From: an uncultured SAR116 cluster alpha proteobacterium
GTDB taxonomy: Bacteria > Pseudomonadota > Alphaproteobacteria > Puniceispirillales > Marisalimonadaceae
Reading direction: 5' to 3'
Length of the DNA: 64,000 bases
NCBI GenBank assembly: GCA_902537945.1
Contig: CACBDG010000010.1
Coordinates: forward strand, 1-64,000
The notes below the pieces were generated by a model, which searched no databases, was not told the origin of the DNA, and worked only from the letters and a program-made list of their open reading frames with translations. The first letter of the stretch is position 1. Each line of letters opens with the position of its first letter. The position numbers were made by a program, and so were the translations under genes. Of this stretch, positions 1 through 8,953 are shown in pieces.

Positions 1-1
1 G

Positions 2-1657
2 GTATTAAAATATGGAAAATTACAAGAGGAAGCATTTAAAGAGCCTGGTGGAAATAAATTAAAAAAATGGATTGATGATTGTCCCAATCAATTATATTCA
101 GCTTTGATATTTGAAGGTGGTGAAGTTTTTAAAAAAAGAATCTTAGATGATATTGGCGATCAATCTGAGGTTTCAAAATTAATTAACAAAAGATCTGATT
201 CTGATTTTTTAGAATTAATGTCAAATTTAGGTGGTCACTGTATTTCAACGTTATGTGAATCATTTAACAATATAAAAGATGATAAACCTACTGCATTTAT
301 TGCATACACAATTAAAGGGTGGGGCACTCCATTAGCGGGCCATAAAGACAATCATGCTGGTCTTATGACTAAAGCTCAAATGAACGATTTTAAATCTAAA
401 TTAGAAATTAATGATGGTGAGGAATGGAATAATTTTTCTGATGAAAAAAGCGATTTAAACATTCACGAATATATCAAAAAACTTCCTTTTCAAAAAGTGG
501 GACACAGAAAATTCAGAGGAAATAAAATAGTAATTGATGAACCTGTATTGATAAATGATAATAAAATATCAACACAAAGTGCATTTGGAAAAATTTTAGA
601 TGTGTACGCAAAAAAAGATACAGATTTTACTTCAAGAATTTTAACTACTTCACCTGATGTATCGGTTTCTACTAATCTTGGATCTTGGATAAATAGAAAA
701 GGATTATTCAGTAGAAAAGATACTTCTGATATATTTAAAGATCGCAAAATACCATCAGCTCAAAAGTGGATTTTTTCTCCAGATGGACAGCACATAGAGC
801 TTGGTATTGCTGAAATGAATTTATTTATAATGCTTGGATCTGCTGGTCTTTCTCATGAATTATTTAATGAAAGATTGTTCCCAATAGGGACTGTATATGA
901 CTCATTCATTGCTAGAGGATTAGATGCTTTGAATTATGCATGTTATCAAGATGCGAGATTTATAATTGTAGGAACTCCCTCTGGTGTTTCCCTAGCGCCA
1001 GAGGGTGGTGCACATCAATCTATAGGAACACCATTAACTGGGATTAGTCAGCCAGGCCTTTTAAGTTTTGAGCCAGCGTTTGCAGATGAATTGTCAATAA
1101 TCTTGAATTATAGCTTTAATTATTTGCAGGATGAAAATGGTGGTTCTGTTTACATAAGGCTGAGTACAAGGTCTATAGAACAACCATATAGAGAATTAAC
1201 AAACGATTTTAAAGATCAAGTTTTAAAAGGAGGATATTGGTTGAAGGAACCTGGATCAAATCCAGAAATTATATTAGCTTATCAAGGTGTCATTGCTACA
1301 GAGATAATAGAAGCAACAACAATTTTAGGAGAAAAATATAGAGATATTGGAGTTTTAGCTATTACGAGTTCGGATAGAATGTTAGATGATTGGAAAAATA
1401 AACATATATCTCCAAATCAAAATACAGATGAATCTTATGTTGAAAGTTTATTAAAAGAAATTCCAAGAGATACTAAAATTTTGACGGTAATTGATGGTCA
1501 CCAACTAACATTATCTTGGTTAGGCTCTGTACTTGGTCATAAAGTAATACCACTCGGTGTTGATCGTTTTGGACAAACTGGCAACATAAAAGAACTTTTG
1601 ACAGAGTTTACAATTGACTCTGGCAATATAAGTAACCTAGGCTTTAACTTAGCCTAA
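2..1657 (+). CDS. AceE-like 2-oxoacid dehydrogenase E1 / transketolase-family protein (5' partial)
   Basis: Thiamine-diphosphate enzyme of the homodimeric pyruvate dehydrogenase E1 type, which decarboxylates a 2-oxoacid. The frame is open to the left edge, so the N-terminal part is missing and about 551 residues are visible. Near the left edge, residues such as AFKEPGG and CPNQLYSAL match the AceE family. Further on, HIELGIAEMNLF, FIARGLDALNYACYQDARF and SLAPEGGAHQSIGTPL are the transketolase-like pyrimidine domain. It heads a plus-strand run with short gaps that includes a lyase, two alcohol dehydrogenases and nitrile hydratase. That setting suggests a catabolic 2-oxoacid rather than central pyruvate dehydrogenase, but the substrate cannot be read from the sequence. 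Confidence 0.8.
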   Translation, partial: VLKYGKLQEEAFKEPGGNKLKKWIDDCPNQLYSALIFEGGEVFKKRILDDIGDQSEVSKLINKRSDSDFLELMSNLGGHCISTLCESFNNIKDDKPTAFIAYTIKGWGTPLAGHKDNHAGLMTKAQMNDFKSKLEINDGEEWNNFSDEKSDLNIHEYIKKLPFQKVGHRKFRGNKIVIDEPVLINDNKISTQSAFGKILDVYAKKDTDFTSRILTTSPDVSVSTNLGSWINRKGLFSRKDTSDIFKDRKIPSAQKWIFSPDGQHIELGIAEMNLFIMLGSAGLSHELFNERLFPIGTVYDSFIARGLDALNYACYQDARFIIVGTPSGVSLAPEGGAHQSIGTPLTGISQPGLLSFEPAFADELSIILNYSFNYLQDENGGSVYIRLSTRSIEQPYRELTNDFKDQVLKGGYWLKEPGSNPEIILAYQGVIATEIIEATTILGEKYRDIGVLAITSSDRMLDDWKNKHISPNQNTDESYVESLLKEIPRDTKILTVIDGHQLTLSWLGSVLGHKVIPLGVDRFGQTGNIKELLTEFTIDSGNISNLGFNLA

Positions 1658-1705
1658 GTAATTCTTAATATTAAGATATACAGGACTTATGTAGAAAGAA
1701 ATAAA

Positions 1706-2578
1706 ATGATGAGTAAGCCTGATAATTTAAGAAAGATTTTAAAAGAAAAATTTTTTATTCCAATACCGTCTTGTTTTGATGCTTTATCTGCAAAATTAAT
1801 ACAACAAGCAAATTTTGATGTAACCTTTATGTCAGGTTTTGCTGCGTCCGCCTCTAGGATAGGATCTCCAGATCTTGGGCTTATGACCTTCTCAGAAGTT
1901 TTTGACCAAGCAAATAATATTTGTAACGCAATTGATATACCGATGATCGTAGATGGAGACACTGGTTATGGAAATGCCATGAACGTTCGTAGAACATTGA
2001 AAGAATGTTCCAAGGCAGGTTGTGCCGGCATATTGATTGAAGATCAATTAGCGCCCAAGCGTTGTGGTCACACTCCAGGAAAGGATGTGGTAAATCGTGA
2101 GGAGGCATTTGATAGAATAAGGGCAGCTACTGATATGAGAAATGAAGGTTATGATATTTTAATTATGGCCAGAACAGATGCCAATCACACTCATGGTCTG
2201 AGTGAGGCAATATTAAGATCACAAAAATTTTATGAACTTGGGGCAGATATCATGTTTGTTGAGGCTCCAAAAAACAAAGAAGAAATGAGAACAATATGTA
2301 AAGAAATTCCTGGTGTTAAAATAGCTAACATTGTTGAGGGAGGTATTACACCAAATTTATCCATGAAAGAATTGACAGAAATTGGTTACAAACTTGCCGT
2401 TTATCCACTTACCGTTATGAGTTCAGCAATGAAAGCAATGACAAACTCATTAAATTTACTAATGAAAGATGAAGATAGATCTGAGTTATTACTAGATTTT
2501 AATGATTTAAGACAAAAAATTGGATTTGATGATTATTATGAAATATCAAGTAAATACGAAACTTCTAGAAGAGGTTAG
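1706..2578 (+). CDS. Isocitrate lyase/PEP mutase family protein
   Basis: A 290-residue TIM-barrel enzyme of the isocitrate lyase/phosphoenolpyruvate mutase superfamily, which makes or breaks C-C or C-P bonds of small 2-oxoacids. The metal-binding segment DGDTGYG lies at about residues 83-89 and the catalytic-loop signature KRCGH at 118-122. The cysteine loop points to a C-C lyase (methylisocitrate lyase or dimethylmalate lyase type) rather than a PEP mutase. The start is an ATG ATG pair; either may be used. It lies 48 bases after the E1 gene and 26 before an alcohol dehydrogenase, so it is probably co-transcribed. The substrate is not determined. Confidence 0.85.
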   Translation: MMSKPDNLRKILKEKFFIPIPSCFDALSAKLIQQANFDVTFMSGFAASASRIGSPDLGLMTFSEVFDQANNICNAIDIPMIVDGDTGYGNAMNVRRTLKECSKAGCAGILIEDQLAPKRCGHTPGKDVVNREEAFDRIRAATDMRNEGYDILIMARTDANHTHGLSEAILRSQKFYELGADIMFVEAPKNKEEMRTICKEIPGVKIANIVEGGITPNLSMKELTEIGYKLAVYPLTVMSSAMKAMTNSLNLLMKDEDRSELLLDFNDLRQKIGFDDYYEISSKYETSRRG

Positions 2579-2604
2579 ATATTTCAAATAGGGGAGTTTA
2601 GTTT

Positions 2605-3651
2605 ATGAAATGTTATCAAGTTATCAACTTTGGAAAACCATTAGCACTTAGAGTTTATGAAAATCCTATTCCCAAGGGTAAGGAAATTCTAATCAAAATA
2701 TTAGCATGTGGTGTTTGTCATAGTGATCTTCATCTTGCAGATGGATTTTTTGATCTAGGGGACGGTAAGAGAATCACTTTAGCTGATAGAGGAACGAAAT
2801 TACCATTTACGCCAGGACACGAAATAACAGGTTCAGTTGTCGCAAAAGGTGAAGATGCAAAAGAAGTAAATATCGGGGATAGTGGGATTGTTTTCCCTTG
2901 GATTGGATGTGGGATATGTCAAGCATGCAAAGAAGGAAATGAAACATTATGTGAAGCTCCTAAATATTTAGGTGCTCGTCTGAATGGAGGTTACTCTGAT
3001 CACATAATTGTACCAGATAGTAAATATCTTGTTTCTTATGGTGATATGGATCCTGCAGTGGCTGCTCCATATGCTTGTTCAGGTTTAACTGCTTTTAGTG
3101 CGTTAAAAAAAATACCTGATACTCATTCAGAAGATTGGATAATTATAATTGGAGCTGGTGGCGTTGGCATTAATGGTATTTTATTATCATCAGCAGTACA
3201 TAAAGCAAAAATTTTGGCCATAGATAATAATAAGGAAAAAAGAGATAAAGCCATTGAAGCAGGCGCACATGCAGCATTTGCGCCTGACGAGGAAGAAAAA
3301 ATTAGAAGTGTTATAGGAATTGGGGCATCAGCAGCCATTGATTTCGTTGGAATGCCAGAAACTTCAGATCTTGCATTGTCTCTAGTAAAAAAAGGTGGAA
3401 TGGTAGTTGTAATTGGATTATATGGTGGTTCGCTAAAACTATCTCTTCCACTTGTCCCAATGAGGTCAATTACATTAAGAGGTTCATATGTTGGTGAACT
3501 TAGAGAGTTGAGAGAGCTTGTAGATATAATAAAATCAGGAAAAATCAAATTAATGCCAGTTAAGAGACAAGATTTATCTACAGCAAACCAAGCAATGTCT
3601 GATTTGCGAGCAGGAAAAGTTAATGGTAGAATAGTTTTAATTCCGAGTTAA
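2605..3651 (+). CDS. Zinc-dependent alcohol dehydrogenase (MDR family)
   Basis: A 348-residue medium-chain dehydrogenase. Catalytic zinc ligands are visible as C38 (CGVCHSD) and H72-E73 (PGHE). The structural zinc site is C102, C105, C108 and C116. The nucleotide-binding loop GAGGVG follows in the second half. It is preceded by a good ribosome binding site (GGGGAG). It probably oxidises an alcohol to an aldehyde or reduces the reverse, with NAD(P). It sits directly upstream of nitrile hydratase and is one of two such enzymes that bracket nthAB, which suggests alcohol, aldehyde and nitrile intermediates in one pathway. The exact substrate is unknown. Confidence 0.88.
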   Translation: MKCYQVINFGKPLALRVYENPIPKGKEILIKILACGVCHSDLHLADGFFDLGDGKRITLADRGTKLPFTPGHEITGSVVAKGEDAKEVNIGDSGIVFPWIGCGICQACKEGNETLCEAPKYLGARLNGGYSDHIIVPDSKYLVSYGDMDPAVAAPYACSGLTAFSALKKIPDTHSEDWIIIIGAGGVGINGILLSSAVHKAKILAIDNNKEKRDKAIEAGAHAAFAPDEEEKIRSVIGIGASAAIDFVGMPETSDLALSLVKKGGMVVVIGLYGGSLKLSLPLVPMRSITLRGSYVGELRELRELVDIIKSGKIKLMPVKRQDLSTANQAMSDLRAGKVNGRIVLIPS

Positions 3652-3675
3652 TCAGAATTATATCTAAGGTTATTA

Positions 3676-4320
3676 ATGATGATTGGTAAGAAAAATATTG
3701 ATGAGAGTGACAACCATTCACATGATCATGCGCATTCACATTTACCATCTGATCCTGAATTAAGGGTAAAAGCTGTCGAAACTTTACTCTTAAACAAAGG
3801 ATTAATAGACTCTAAAACTTTAGATGAATTGATTGATACTTATGAAAATCGAATAGGGCCTAAAAATGGTGCAAAAGTAGTTGCTAAAGCCTGGGTAGAT
3901 CCAGTATATAAAAAAAGACTTTTGAATGATGCTACGTCAGCAATTAGAGAATTGAGTTACCAAGGTAGACAGGGTGAAAATATGGTTGTTGTTGAAAACA
4001 CACCTGAAACTCACAATGTAATAGTTTGCACATTATGTAGTTGTTATCCATGGCCAGTCCTTGGTATTCCCCCCACTTGGTATAAAAGTGATGAATATAG
4101 ATCTAGAACAGTAAGAGAACCTAGAAAAGTTCTTTTAGAATTCGGTTTATCTTTAGATCCAAAAGTGCAAATAAAAGTATGGGACTCAACTGCTGAAATA
4201 AGATATTTGGTATTACCAATGAGACCAAAAGGTACTGAAAATATGGATGAAAGTGAACTTTCAGAATTGGTAACAAGAAATTCAATGATAGGTACTGGAT
4301 TACCAAAGGAAATAAAATGA
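3676..4320 (+). CDS. nthA: Nitrile hydratase alpha subunit, cobalt type
   Basis: Alpha subunit of nitrile hydratase, which hydrates nitriles to amides in the cytoplasm. The metal centre is the CTLCSC motif at residues 118-123; threonine at the second position is the family's cobalt-type signature (iron-type enzymes have serine). The two outer-sphere cysteines of this claw are normally oxidised after translation. The N-terminus carries a histidine-rich stretch (HSHDHAHSH, about residues 14-22), as seen in several cobalt-type relatives. The stop overlaps the nthB start (ATGA, 4 bases), indicating translational coupling. Thiocyanate hydrolase gamma subunits share the motif, but the separate full-length beta gene and activator favour nitrile hydratase. 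Confidence 0.95.
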   Translation: MMIGKKNIDESDNHSHDHAHSHLPSDPELRVKAVETLLLNKGLIDSKTLDELIDTYENRIGPKNGAKVVAKAWVDPVYKKRLLNDATSAIRELSYQGRQGENMVVVENTPETHNVIVCTLCSCYPWPVLGIPPTWYKSDEYRSRTVREPRKVLLEFGLSLDPKVQIKVWDSTAEIRYLVLPMRPKGTENMDESELSELVTRNSMIGTGLPKEIK

Positions 4321-5057
4321 GTAGATTGCACGACATGGGTGGTCGTTTTGGTGATGGATCAATTCCTGTTCCAAGAGATACTGATAATGAAGTAACTAAC
4401 TCTGAACCAACTTTCAAGTATGAGTGGCATGCAAAGGCATGGGCAATTACTCTTGCTGCTGGAGCTCTAGGTGAATGGAACCTAGATATTAGCCGTCATT
4501 ATAGAGAGTGTTTGCCACCGAAAGATTATATAAATTTTTCTTATTACGAAAAATGGTTAGCAGCTCTTACTAACCTTTTAATAGATAAAAAACTTGTTTC
4601 GTTAGATGAGTTAAAAGAATATGTTTCTGCAGCAAAAAATGGAACTTTAACGAAGTTTTCTGATAAAGATATCAAACTTGATGAAAGGACTTGGTTAGCC
4701 AAAGATGTTCAAAAAACACTAGGTTGGGGAGGTCCGTCTATTAGAGACACAAATGTAAATCCTGTTTTTGATATTGGTGACAAGGTTATCACACAAAATC
4801 ACAGTCCAAATAAAGATTTTAATGGCGGACACACACGTTTGCCTAAATATGCCATGGGGAGAGTTGGTATAATTCATTCTTATAACAACAACCACGTTTT
4901 CCCTGATAAAAATGCTCATGGTTTAGGAGAAAACCCTTTACCACTATATACTGTGGAGTTTAAATCTTCAGAGTTGTGGGGGGAATTAGCCGAGAGTCAA
5001 AATGACAGTATACTTCTAGACTTATGGGAACCATACTTAAAACTTTTACCAAATTAA
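4317..5057 (+). CDS. nthB: Nitrile hydratase beta subunit
   Basis: A 246-residue beta subunit that pairs with the alpha subunit and completes the active site. The opening MSRLHDMGG is characteristic of the family, as is the C-terminal barrel with [10 protein letters not shown] and LYTVEF, the SH3-like domain shared with activator proteins. It is translationally coupled to nthA through ATGA. Full length for the family, with no sign of damage. Confidence 0.94.
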   Translation: MSRLHDMGGRFGDGSIPVPRDTDNEVTNSEPTFKYEWHAKAWAITLAAGALGEWNLDISRHYRECLPPKDYINFSYYEKWLAALTNLLIDKKLVSLDELKEYVSAAKNGTLTKFSDKDIKLDERTWLAKDVQKTLGWGGPSIRDTNVNPVFDIGDKVITQNHSPNKDFNGGHTRLPKYAMGRVGIIHSYNNNHVFPDKNAHGLGENPLPLYTVEFKSSELWGELAESQNDSILLDLWEPYLKLLPN

Positions 5058-5074
5058 TTTTTAAAAAAATAAAG

Positions 5075-5434
5075 ATGAAATCTGATTATAATTTACCATT
5101 CACGAATAAAAACGAAGATCAAATTGTTTTCCAAAATCCTTGGCATAGTCAATTATTTGCGATTACAGTTCAATTGTCTGAGAAAGGAAACTTTAGCTGG
5201 AAAGAATTTGTAGAAGTTTTTGGAGAGACCCTCAAAAAACAAAGATCACTCTCTAAAAATTTAGATGGTAGTAATGATTATTTTTCTTGTTGGTTAAATG
5301 CACTTGAAGAAATTCTCATTATAAAGAAAATAAGTAATAAGGATACTTTGGTGCTATTAAAAGAAGATTGGACACAAGCTTATTTGTCCACTCCTCATGG
5401 CAAAACAGTTCATATTAAAAGTAGGAGTGTTTAA
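5075..5434 (+). CDS. Nitrile hydratase accessory/activator protein
   Basis: A small (119-residue) protein resembling the nitrile hydratase activator family, which helps load cobalt into the alpha subunit. Visible family-like segments are FQNPWHSQLFAITVQLSEKG and SCWLNALEEIL, which mirror the N-terminal part of the beta subunit. A longer frame begins at 5024 inside nthB, but the ATG at 5075, 17 bases after the nthB stop, gives a family-like N-terminus and is preferred. The gene abuts the next dehydrogenase with no gap. Assignment rests on context plus the WHSQLFA and WLNALE motifs. Confidence 0.85.
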   Translation: MKSDYNLPFTNKNEDQIVFQNPWHSQLFAITVQLSEKGNFSWKEFVEVFGETLKKQRSLSKNLDGSNDYFSCWLNALEEILIIKKISNKDTLVLLKEDWTQAYLSTPHGKTVHIKSRSV

Positions 5435-6574
5435 ATGTCAATTACATGTAAAGCTGCAGTTATTAGAAATAACAAATTAGCTGAGCCATATAAGGACTCT
5501 AAGCCATTATCTATTGAGGATATCAAAATATCACCTCCTCTAGAAAATGAAGTTCTTGTGAAGGTTATGGGTGCAGGTTTATGTCATTCTGATTTGTCAG
5601 TTATTAATGGATCCAGAGTAATGCCCTTGCCATTAGTAATTGGTCATGAAGGTTCGGGTGAAGTAGTTGAGTTGGGAAGTGCGGTAAAAGATATAAAAGT
5701 TGGAGATCATGTTGCTTTTCAATTCTCTCCTTCATGTGGAAGATGTAGAAGGTGTCTTGAAGGAAGACCTCAAGTATGTGAACTTGCAGCTGCAACAAAA
5801 GGTAAAGGTGATTTAATGTCAGGTGGAAGCAGATTGACAGATATGGATGGAAATAGACTTAATCACCATACTGGTATCTCATGTATGTCTCAATATAATG
5901 TAGTTGATAGAGGATCAGTTGTTGTAATTGATAAAGCCTTTAATATAGAAGATGCCGCTCTTTTTGGTTGTGCTGTAATGACCGGTGTAGGGGCTGTAAT
6001 CAATACTGCCAGAATAAGACCAGGAGATTCAGTTGCTATTATTGGACTAGGAGGTGTAGGACTAAATGGTATAATTGGTGCAAAACTAGCAGGAGCTGAA
6101 ACTATAATTGCAGTTGATATTGATCCATCAAAATTTAGTAGAGCAGAAGAACTTGGTGCAACACATTGTTTTGATAGTAGAAACAATAATATGGTTGAAG
6201 AAATAAGGGATTTAACAAATGGTGGTGTTGACTATGCTATTGATCTAGCTGGTGTAATACAAGCTATGGATACCGCTTATCAAATAATAAGATATGGAGG
6301 CTCTGTGGTTACCGCTGGTTTATCGCCAATAAACACTCAATTTAGTTTTAATCATAGTGATTTAGTTGCACAGGAAAAATCAATTTTAGGAAGCTATATG
6401 GGCTCATGTGTTCCAGTAAGAGATGTACCTAGATTTTTAAACTTATATAAACAAGGTCGTTTACCAGTAGATAAACTAATAGACGGGAAAATTACATTTG
6501 ATAACTTGAATGAAGGTTTTGATAAATTGTCAAAGGGTGAAGTTGTTAGACAGATACTAGTGCCAAATGCATAG
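5435..6574 (+). CDS. Zinc-dependent alcohol dehydrogenase, class III-like
   Basis: A 379-residue medium-chain dehydrogenase of the longer, class-III-like type. The catalytic zinc site is C50 (GLCHSDL) with H71-E72; the structural zinc site is C101, C104, C107 and C115. The Rossmann motif is GLGGVG. Its ATG immediately follows the stop of the activator gene, so it is the last gene of the nitrile hydratase operon. It is clearly distinct from the shorter dehydrogenase at 2605 and carries an insertion around residues 120-150. Likely an NAD(P)-dependent alcohol or aldehyde-adduct dehydrogenase of the same pathway; substrate unknown. Confidence 0.88.
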   Translation: MSITCKAAVIRNNKLAEPYKDSKPLSIEDIKISPPLENEVLVKVMGAGLCHSDLSVINGSRVMPLPLVIGHEGSGEVVELGSAVKDIKVGDHVAFQFSPSCGRCRRCLEGRPQVCELAAATKGKGDLMSGGSRLTDMDGNRLNHHTGISCMSQYNVVDRGSVVVIDKAFNIEDAALFGCAVMTGVGAVINTARIRPGDSVAIIGLGGVGLNGIIGAKLAGAETIIAVDIDPSKFSRAEELGATHCFDSRNNNMVEEIRDLTNGGVDYAIDLAGVIQAMDTAYQIIRYGGSVVTAGLSPINTQFSFNHSDLVAQEKSILGSYMGSCVPVRDVPRFLNLYKQGRLPVDKLIDGKITFDNLNEGFDKLSKGEVVRQILVPNA

Positions 6575-6577
6575 CTT

Positions 6578-7375
6578 TTATATCATTTTCCAATTTTTAT
6601 AAAATATACTTCTAGTATTTTTTAATAAAAAACCGACAGATTTTAAAATCATTTTGATTATATTGTCTAAATGAGAAGGCCTAATAATATCAATAAAAGC
6701 ACAAAATCTTAAATTATCTTCTTCGTTAAAGCTTTGATGTATTAAAGTATCGTCAAAAATAAACAATGGATCAGACTTCCACTTATGAATTCTACCATCA
6801 GCTTCAATAAAAGAACCTTCCTTTTTAACTTTATTAAAATTATACAAAATTCGGTAAGTCATTCTTAGAGGACCAAAATGTCTAGACGTTGAAGTCTTCT
6901 CTCTAAAAAGTGAAACACCAATAGTTTTTATATATTTATATTCATTATTAAACTCTTCGATTGAGTTATCCAATTCATATCCATACCATTTATAAAATAA
7001 CATTGTTCTATTATCATTTGTATTTTCTTTAAATCTCTTTTCAATTTCTTTTGAGTTTTTATCAAATAGTGAAATAACATCGTTGATCTCATTCTGATGA
7101 CCTTGGGGAAGGTCTTCGATTTTATAAGTATGAAGATTTCTGTGTGATAAAAGATCAGATAAAAGATTTAAGGGTGATAGTAAAAAAGTTAAAAACCCTT
7201 TACCAACGAAATATTCTTTAATTAATTTAAAATCCATTGTTTTGTGTCTAGATACATCAATTAATCCACATAAGATCCAAAATGGAAATATTGTCCATAT
7301 TCCAATATTTATAAAAAGGAAAATTGTACTTAGAATTAAAGGTATTAGTAAAATTAGTTTAAAAAAGATATCCAT
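6578..7375 (-). CDS. Membrane-anchored aspartyl/asparaginyl beta-hydroxylase-like dioxygenase (LpxO-like)
   Basis: A 265-residue protein with one or two hydrophobic segments at the N-terminus (about residues 4-40) and a C-terminal domain that looks like the Asp/Asn beta-hydroxylase family of Fe(II)/2-oxoglutarate oxygenases. That family binds iron with two histidines; here they would be H166 (RHFGPLR) and H213 (FDDTLIHQSFN), followed by a candidate 2-oxoglutarate-binding R223 (NLRFCAF). LpxO, which hydroxylates a lipid A acyl chain, has the same layout of N-terminal anchor plus this domain, so lipid A modification is the leading guess. It stands alone, 3 bases from the convergent end of the dehydrogenase operon. 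Confidence 0.65.
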   Translation of the reverse strand: MDIFFKLILLIPLILSTIFLFINIGIWTIFPFWILCGLIDVSRHKTMDFKLIKEYFVGKGFLTFLLSPLNLLSDLLSHRNLHTYKIEDLPQGHQNEINDVISLFDKNSKEIEKRFKENTNDNRTMLFYKWYGYELDNSIEEFNNEYKYIKTIGVSLFREKTSTSRHFGPLRMTYRILYNFNKVKKEGSFIEADGRIHKWKSDPLFIFDDTLIHQSFNEEDNLRFCAFIDIIRPSHLDNIIKMILKSVGFLLKNTRSIFYKNWKMI

Positions 7376-7510
7376 TAAAAACTTTAATTATAATTAATAT
7401 TAATAAAAATATAATCTATAATTTTAAGAAATATCTATCAACTTATATTTAGATTGTTTGAGAAATAAAAATTTAATATTGTAATTTAATAAACATAAAG
7501 GAGATCAAAA

Positions 7511-7996
7511 ATGCCTAGCTTTGATATAGTAAGTAAAATAGATATGCCTTCAATCCAAAATGGTTTAGATGGTGTAAAAAAAGAAATTAGTACTAGGTAT
7601 GATTTTAAAGGAAGTATGTGTGAAGTTGAACACCAAGAAAATAAAATTATAATTAGAGCTGATGACGATTTAAAAAGAAAGCAAGTCGAAGATTTAATTA
7701 TTACACACCTTACCAGAAAAAAAGTAGATACAGGCGCATTGGAATTTGAAAAACCAGAAGCTGCATCTGGTAATTCAATTAGACAAGTTGTAATAATCAA
7801 ACAAGGTATTGATAGAGATGTGGCTCAAAAGATAGTAAAGGCAATTAAATCCTCAAAAAATAAAGTACAAACATCTATACAAGGCGATGAGGTAAGAGTG
7901 TCTGGGAAAAAAAGAGATGATCTTCAAGAAGCAATAAAATTAATAAAAGAATTAAATATTAAGCACCCATTGCAATATGAAAATTTTAGAGATTAG
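7511..7996 (+). CDS. yajQ: YajQ-family nucleotide-binding protein
   Basis: A 161-residue protein of the YajQ family, small cytoplasmic proteins with two ferredoxin-like domains; some members bind cyclic di-GMP and some bind tRNA or nucleotides. The start MPSFDIVSK and the segment ISTRYDFKGS are diagnostic. A clear ribosome binding site (AAAGGAG) precedes the ATG. Its 3' end overlaps the convergent hydrolase by 4 bases. Function in this organism cannot be specified further. Confidence 0.92.
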   Translation: MPSFDIVSKIDMPSIQNGLDGVKKEISTRYDFKGSMCEVEHQENKIIIRADDDLKRKQVEDLIITHLTRKKVDTGALEFEKPEAASGNSIRQVVIIKQGIDRDVAQKIVKAIKSSKNKVQTSIQGDEVRVSGKKRDDLQEAIKLIKELNIKHPLQYENFRD

Positions 7997-8880
7997 AATT
8001 TTATTATTTTTGCTCTCTGATCTCTACTACCCCACGAAGATGAATTTACTGCAGTTAAAAATTTAAGCAAATGATTATTAAATAAATCTGGTTCTTCTAA
8101 ATTGATTGTATGTCCTGTTTTTGGCACTATTAACAAACCAGCTGTCTTAATAGTCCTTTTCAAATATAGACCTACTTCAAGACACATATCATCTTCATCA
8201 CCATTTATAATTAGTGTTGGACAAGATATGCCACTTATTTCCTTTTCTAAAGAATATAAATTAGGTCTTTTATTTTGAACGCCCAATAAAGTATTAGCTG
8301 AGCCAACAGGATCATGTTTAATTAGTTGGTCATTAAATAGTTGCCAACCTTTTGGATCTTTATTTTGAAATTGGACTCTAGAAGAACCTAGGGCATATTC
8401 TGATCCAAATTTATCCATTCCCTCATTTAAAATAATTTTTGCACTATCCAAAGAAATATTAGAAAAGTCTGCTTCTTTATTGAAATTAGTTTTGTCAATT
8501 GGTATTGCGCCATATCCACAACCAGCTATTACAAGACTTAAAACTCGATCTTGTGCATTTATCCCTAGATGAAGAGTTGCAAATCCACCCATGGATAAGC
8601 CAATAATATGTGCTTTCTCTACTTGTAGATTATCCATTACACTCAAAATATCACGCCATGCTCTTTCTTGGCTATAACTGCTTTCATTTTCTGGAACTTC
8701 AGATGGTGGGTACCCTCTAGCACAAAATGTTATACATTTATAATATCTAGACAAATAATTAATTTGTGGTTCCCAACTTCGGTAATCACCAGCAAATTCA
8801 TGAACAAATACTATCGGTTCACCTTTACCAGTAGACTCATAAAATAATTTTACATTATCGTCAGTTTTTATAAATGACAT
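7993..8880 (-). CDS. Alpha/beta hydrolase
   Basis: A 295-residue alpha/beta-hydrolase. The nucleophile elbow is GLSMGG with S96; the acid is probably one of the aspartates in NGDEDD (about 228-231); the histidine is H257 in KTGHTINLEEP. The oxyanion region is FVHEFAGDYRSW, where HE replaces the more usual HG. The general layout resembles small esterases and 3-oxoadipate enol-lactone hydrolase (PcaD), and a PcaF-like thiolase lies nearby at 10773, but that link is only suggestive. It has its own likely promoter and is divergent from modB. Confidence 0.85.
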   Translation of the reverse strand: MSFIKTDDNVKLFYESTGKGEPIVFVHEFAGDYRSWEPQINYLSRYYKCITFCARGYPPSEVPENESSYSQERAWRDILSVMDNLQVEKAHIIGLSMGGFATLHLGINAQDRVLSLVIAGCGYGAIPIDKTNFNKEADFSNISLDSAKIILNEGMDKFGSEYALGSSRVQFQNKDPKGWQLFNDQLIKHDPVGSANTLLGVQNKRPNLYSLEKEISGISCPTLIINGDEDDMCLEVGLYLKRTIKTAGLLIVPKTGHTINLEEPDLFNNHLLKFLTAVNSSSWGSRDQRAKIIKF

Positions 8881-8892
8881 TTATAATTCCCC

Positions 8893-8922
8893 ATTATAAT
8901 CTAGTTAGGATATAATACTCAA
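8893..8922 (-). promoter_or_regulatory. Probable sigma-70 promoter for the alpha/beta hydrolase
   Basis: Read on the minus strand: a TTGAGT -35 box (8917-8922), 18 bases of spacing, and a perfect TATAAT -10 box (8893-8898), about 12 bases before the hydrolase start. The region is AT-rich and also contains plus-strand TATAAT boxes at 8895 and 8911 that could serve modB, so the two divergent promoters may overlap. Confidence 0.4.
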
Positions 8923-8953
8923 AATCAATTCCAAATTTAGTTGGTCATTTAAT

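Noticed and set aside
3123-3548. Antisense frame of 141 codons opposite the first alcohol dehydrogenase
   Set aside because: It lies wholly inside a well-supported gene and its protein (serine, proline and isoleucine rich) has no recognisable domain.
4044-4417. Two antisense frames opposite nthA and nthB
   Set aside because: Both are shadows of the nitrile hydratase genes; no ribosome binding site or domain.
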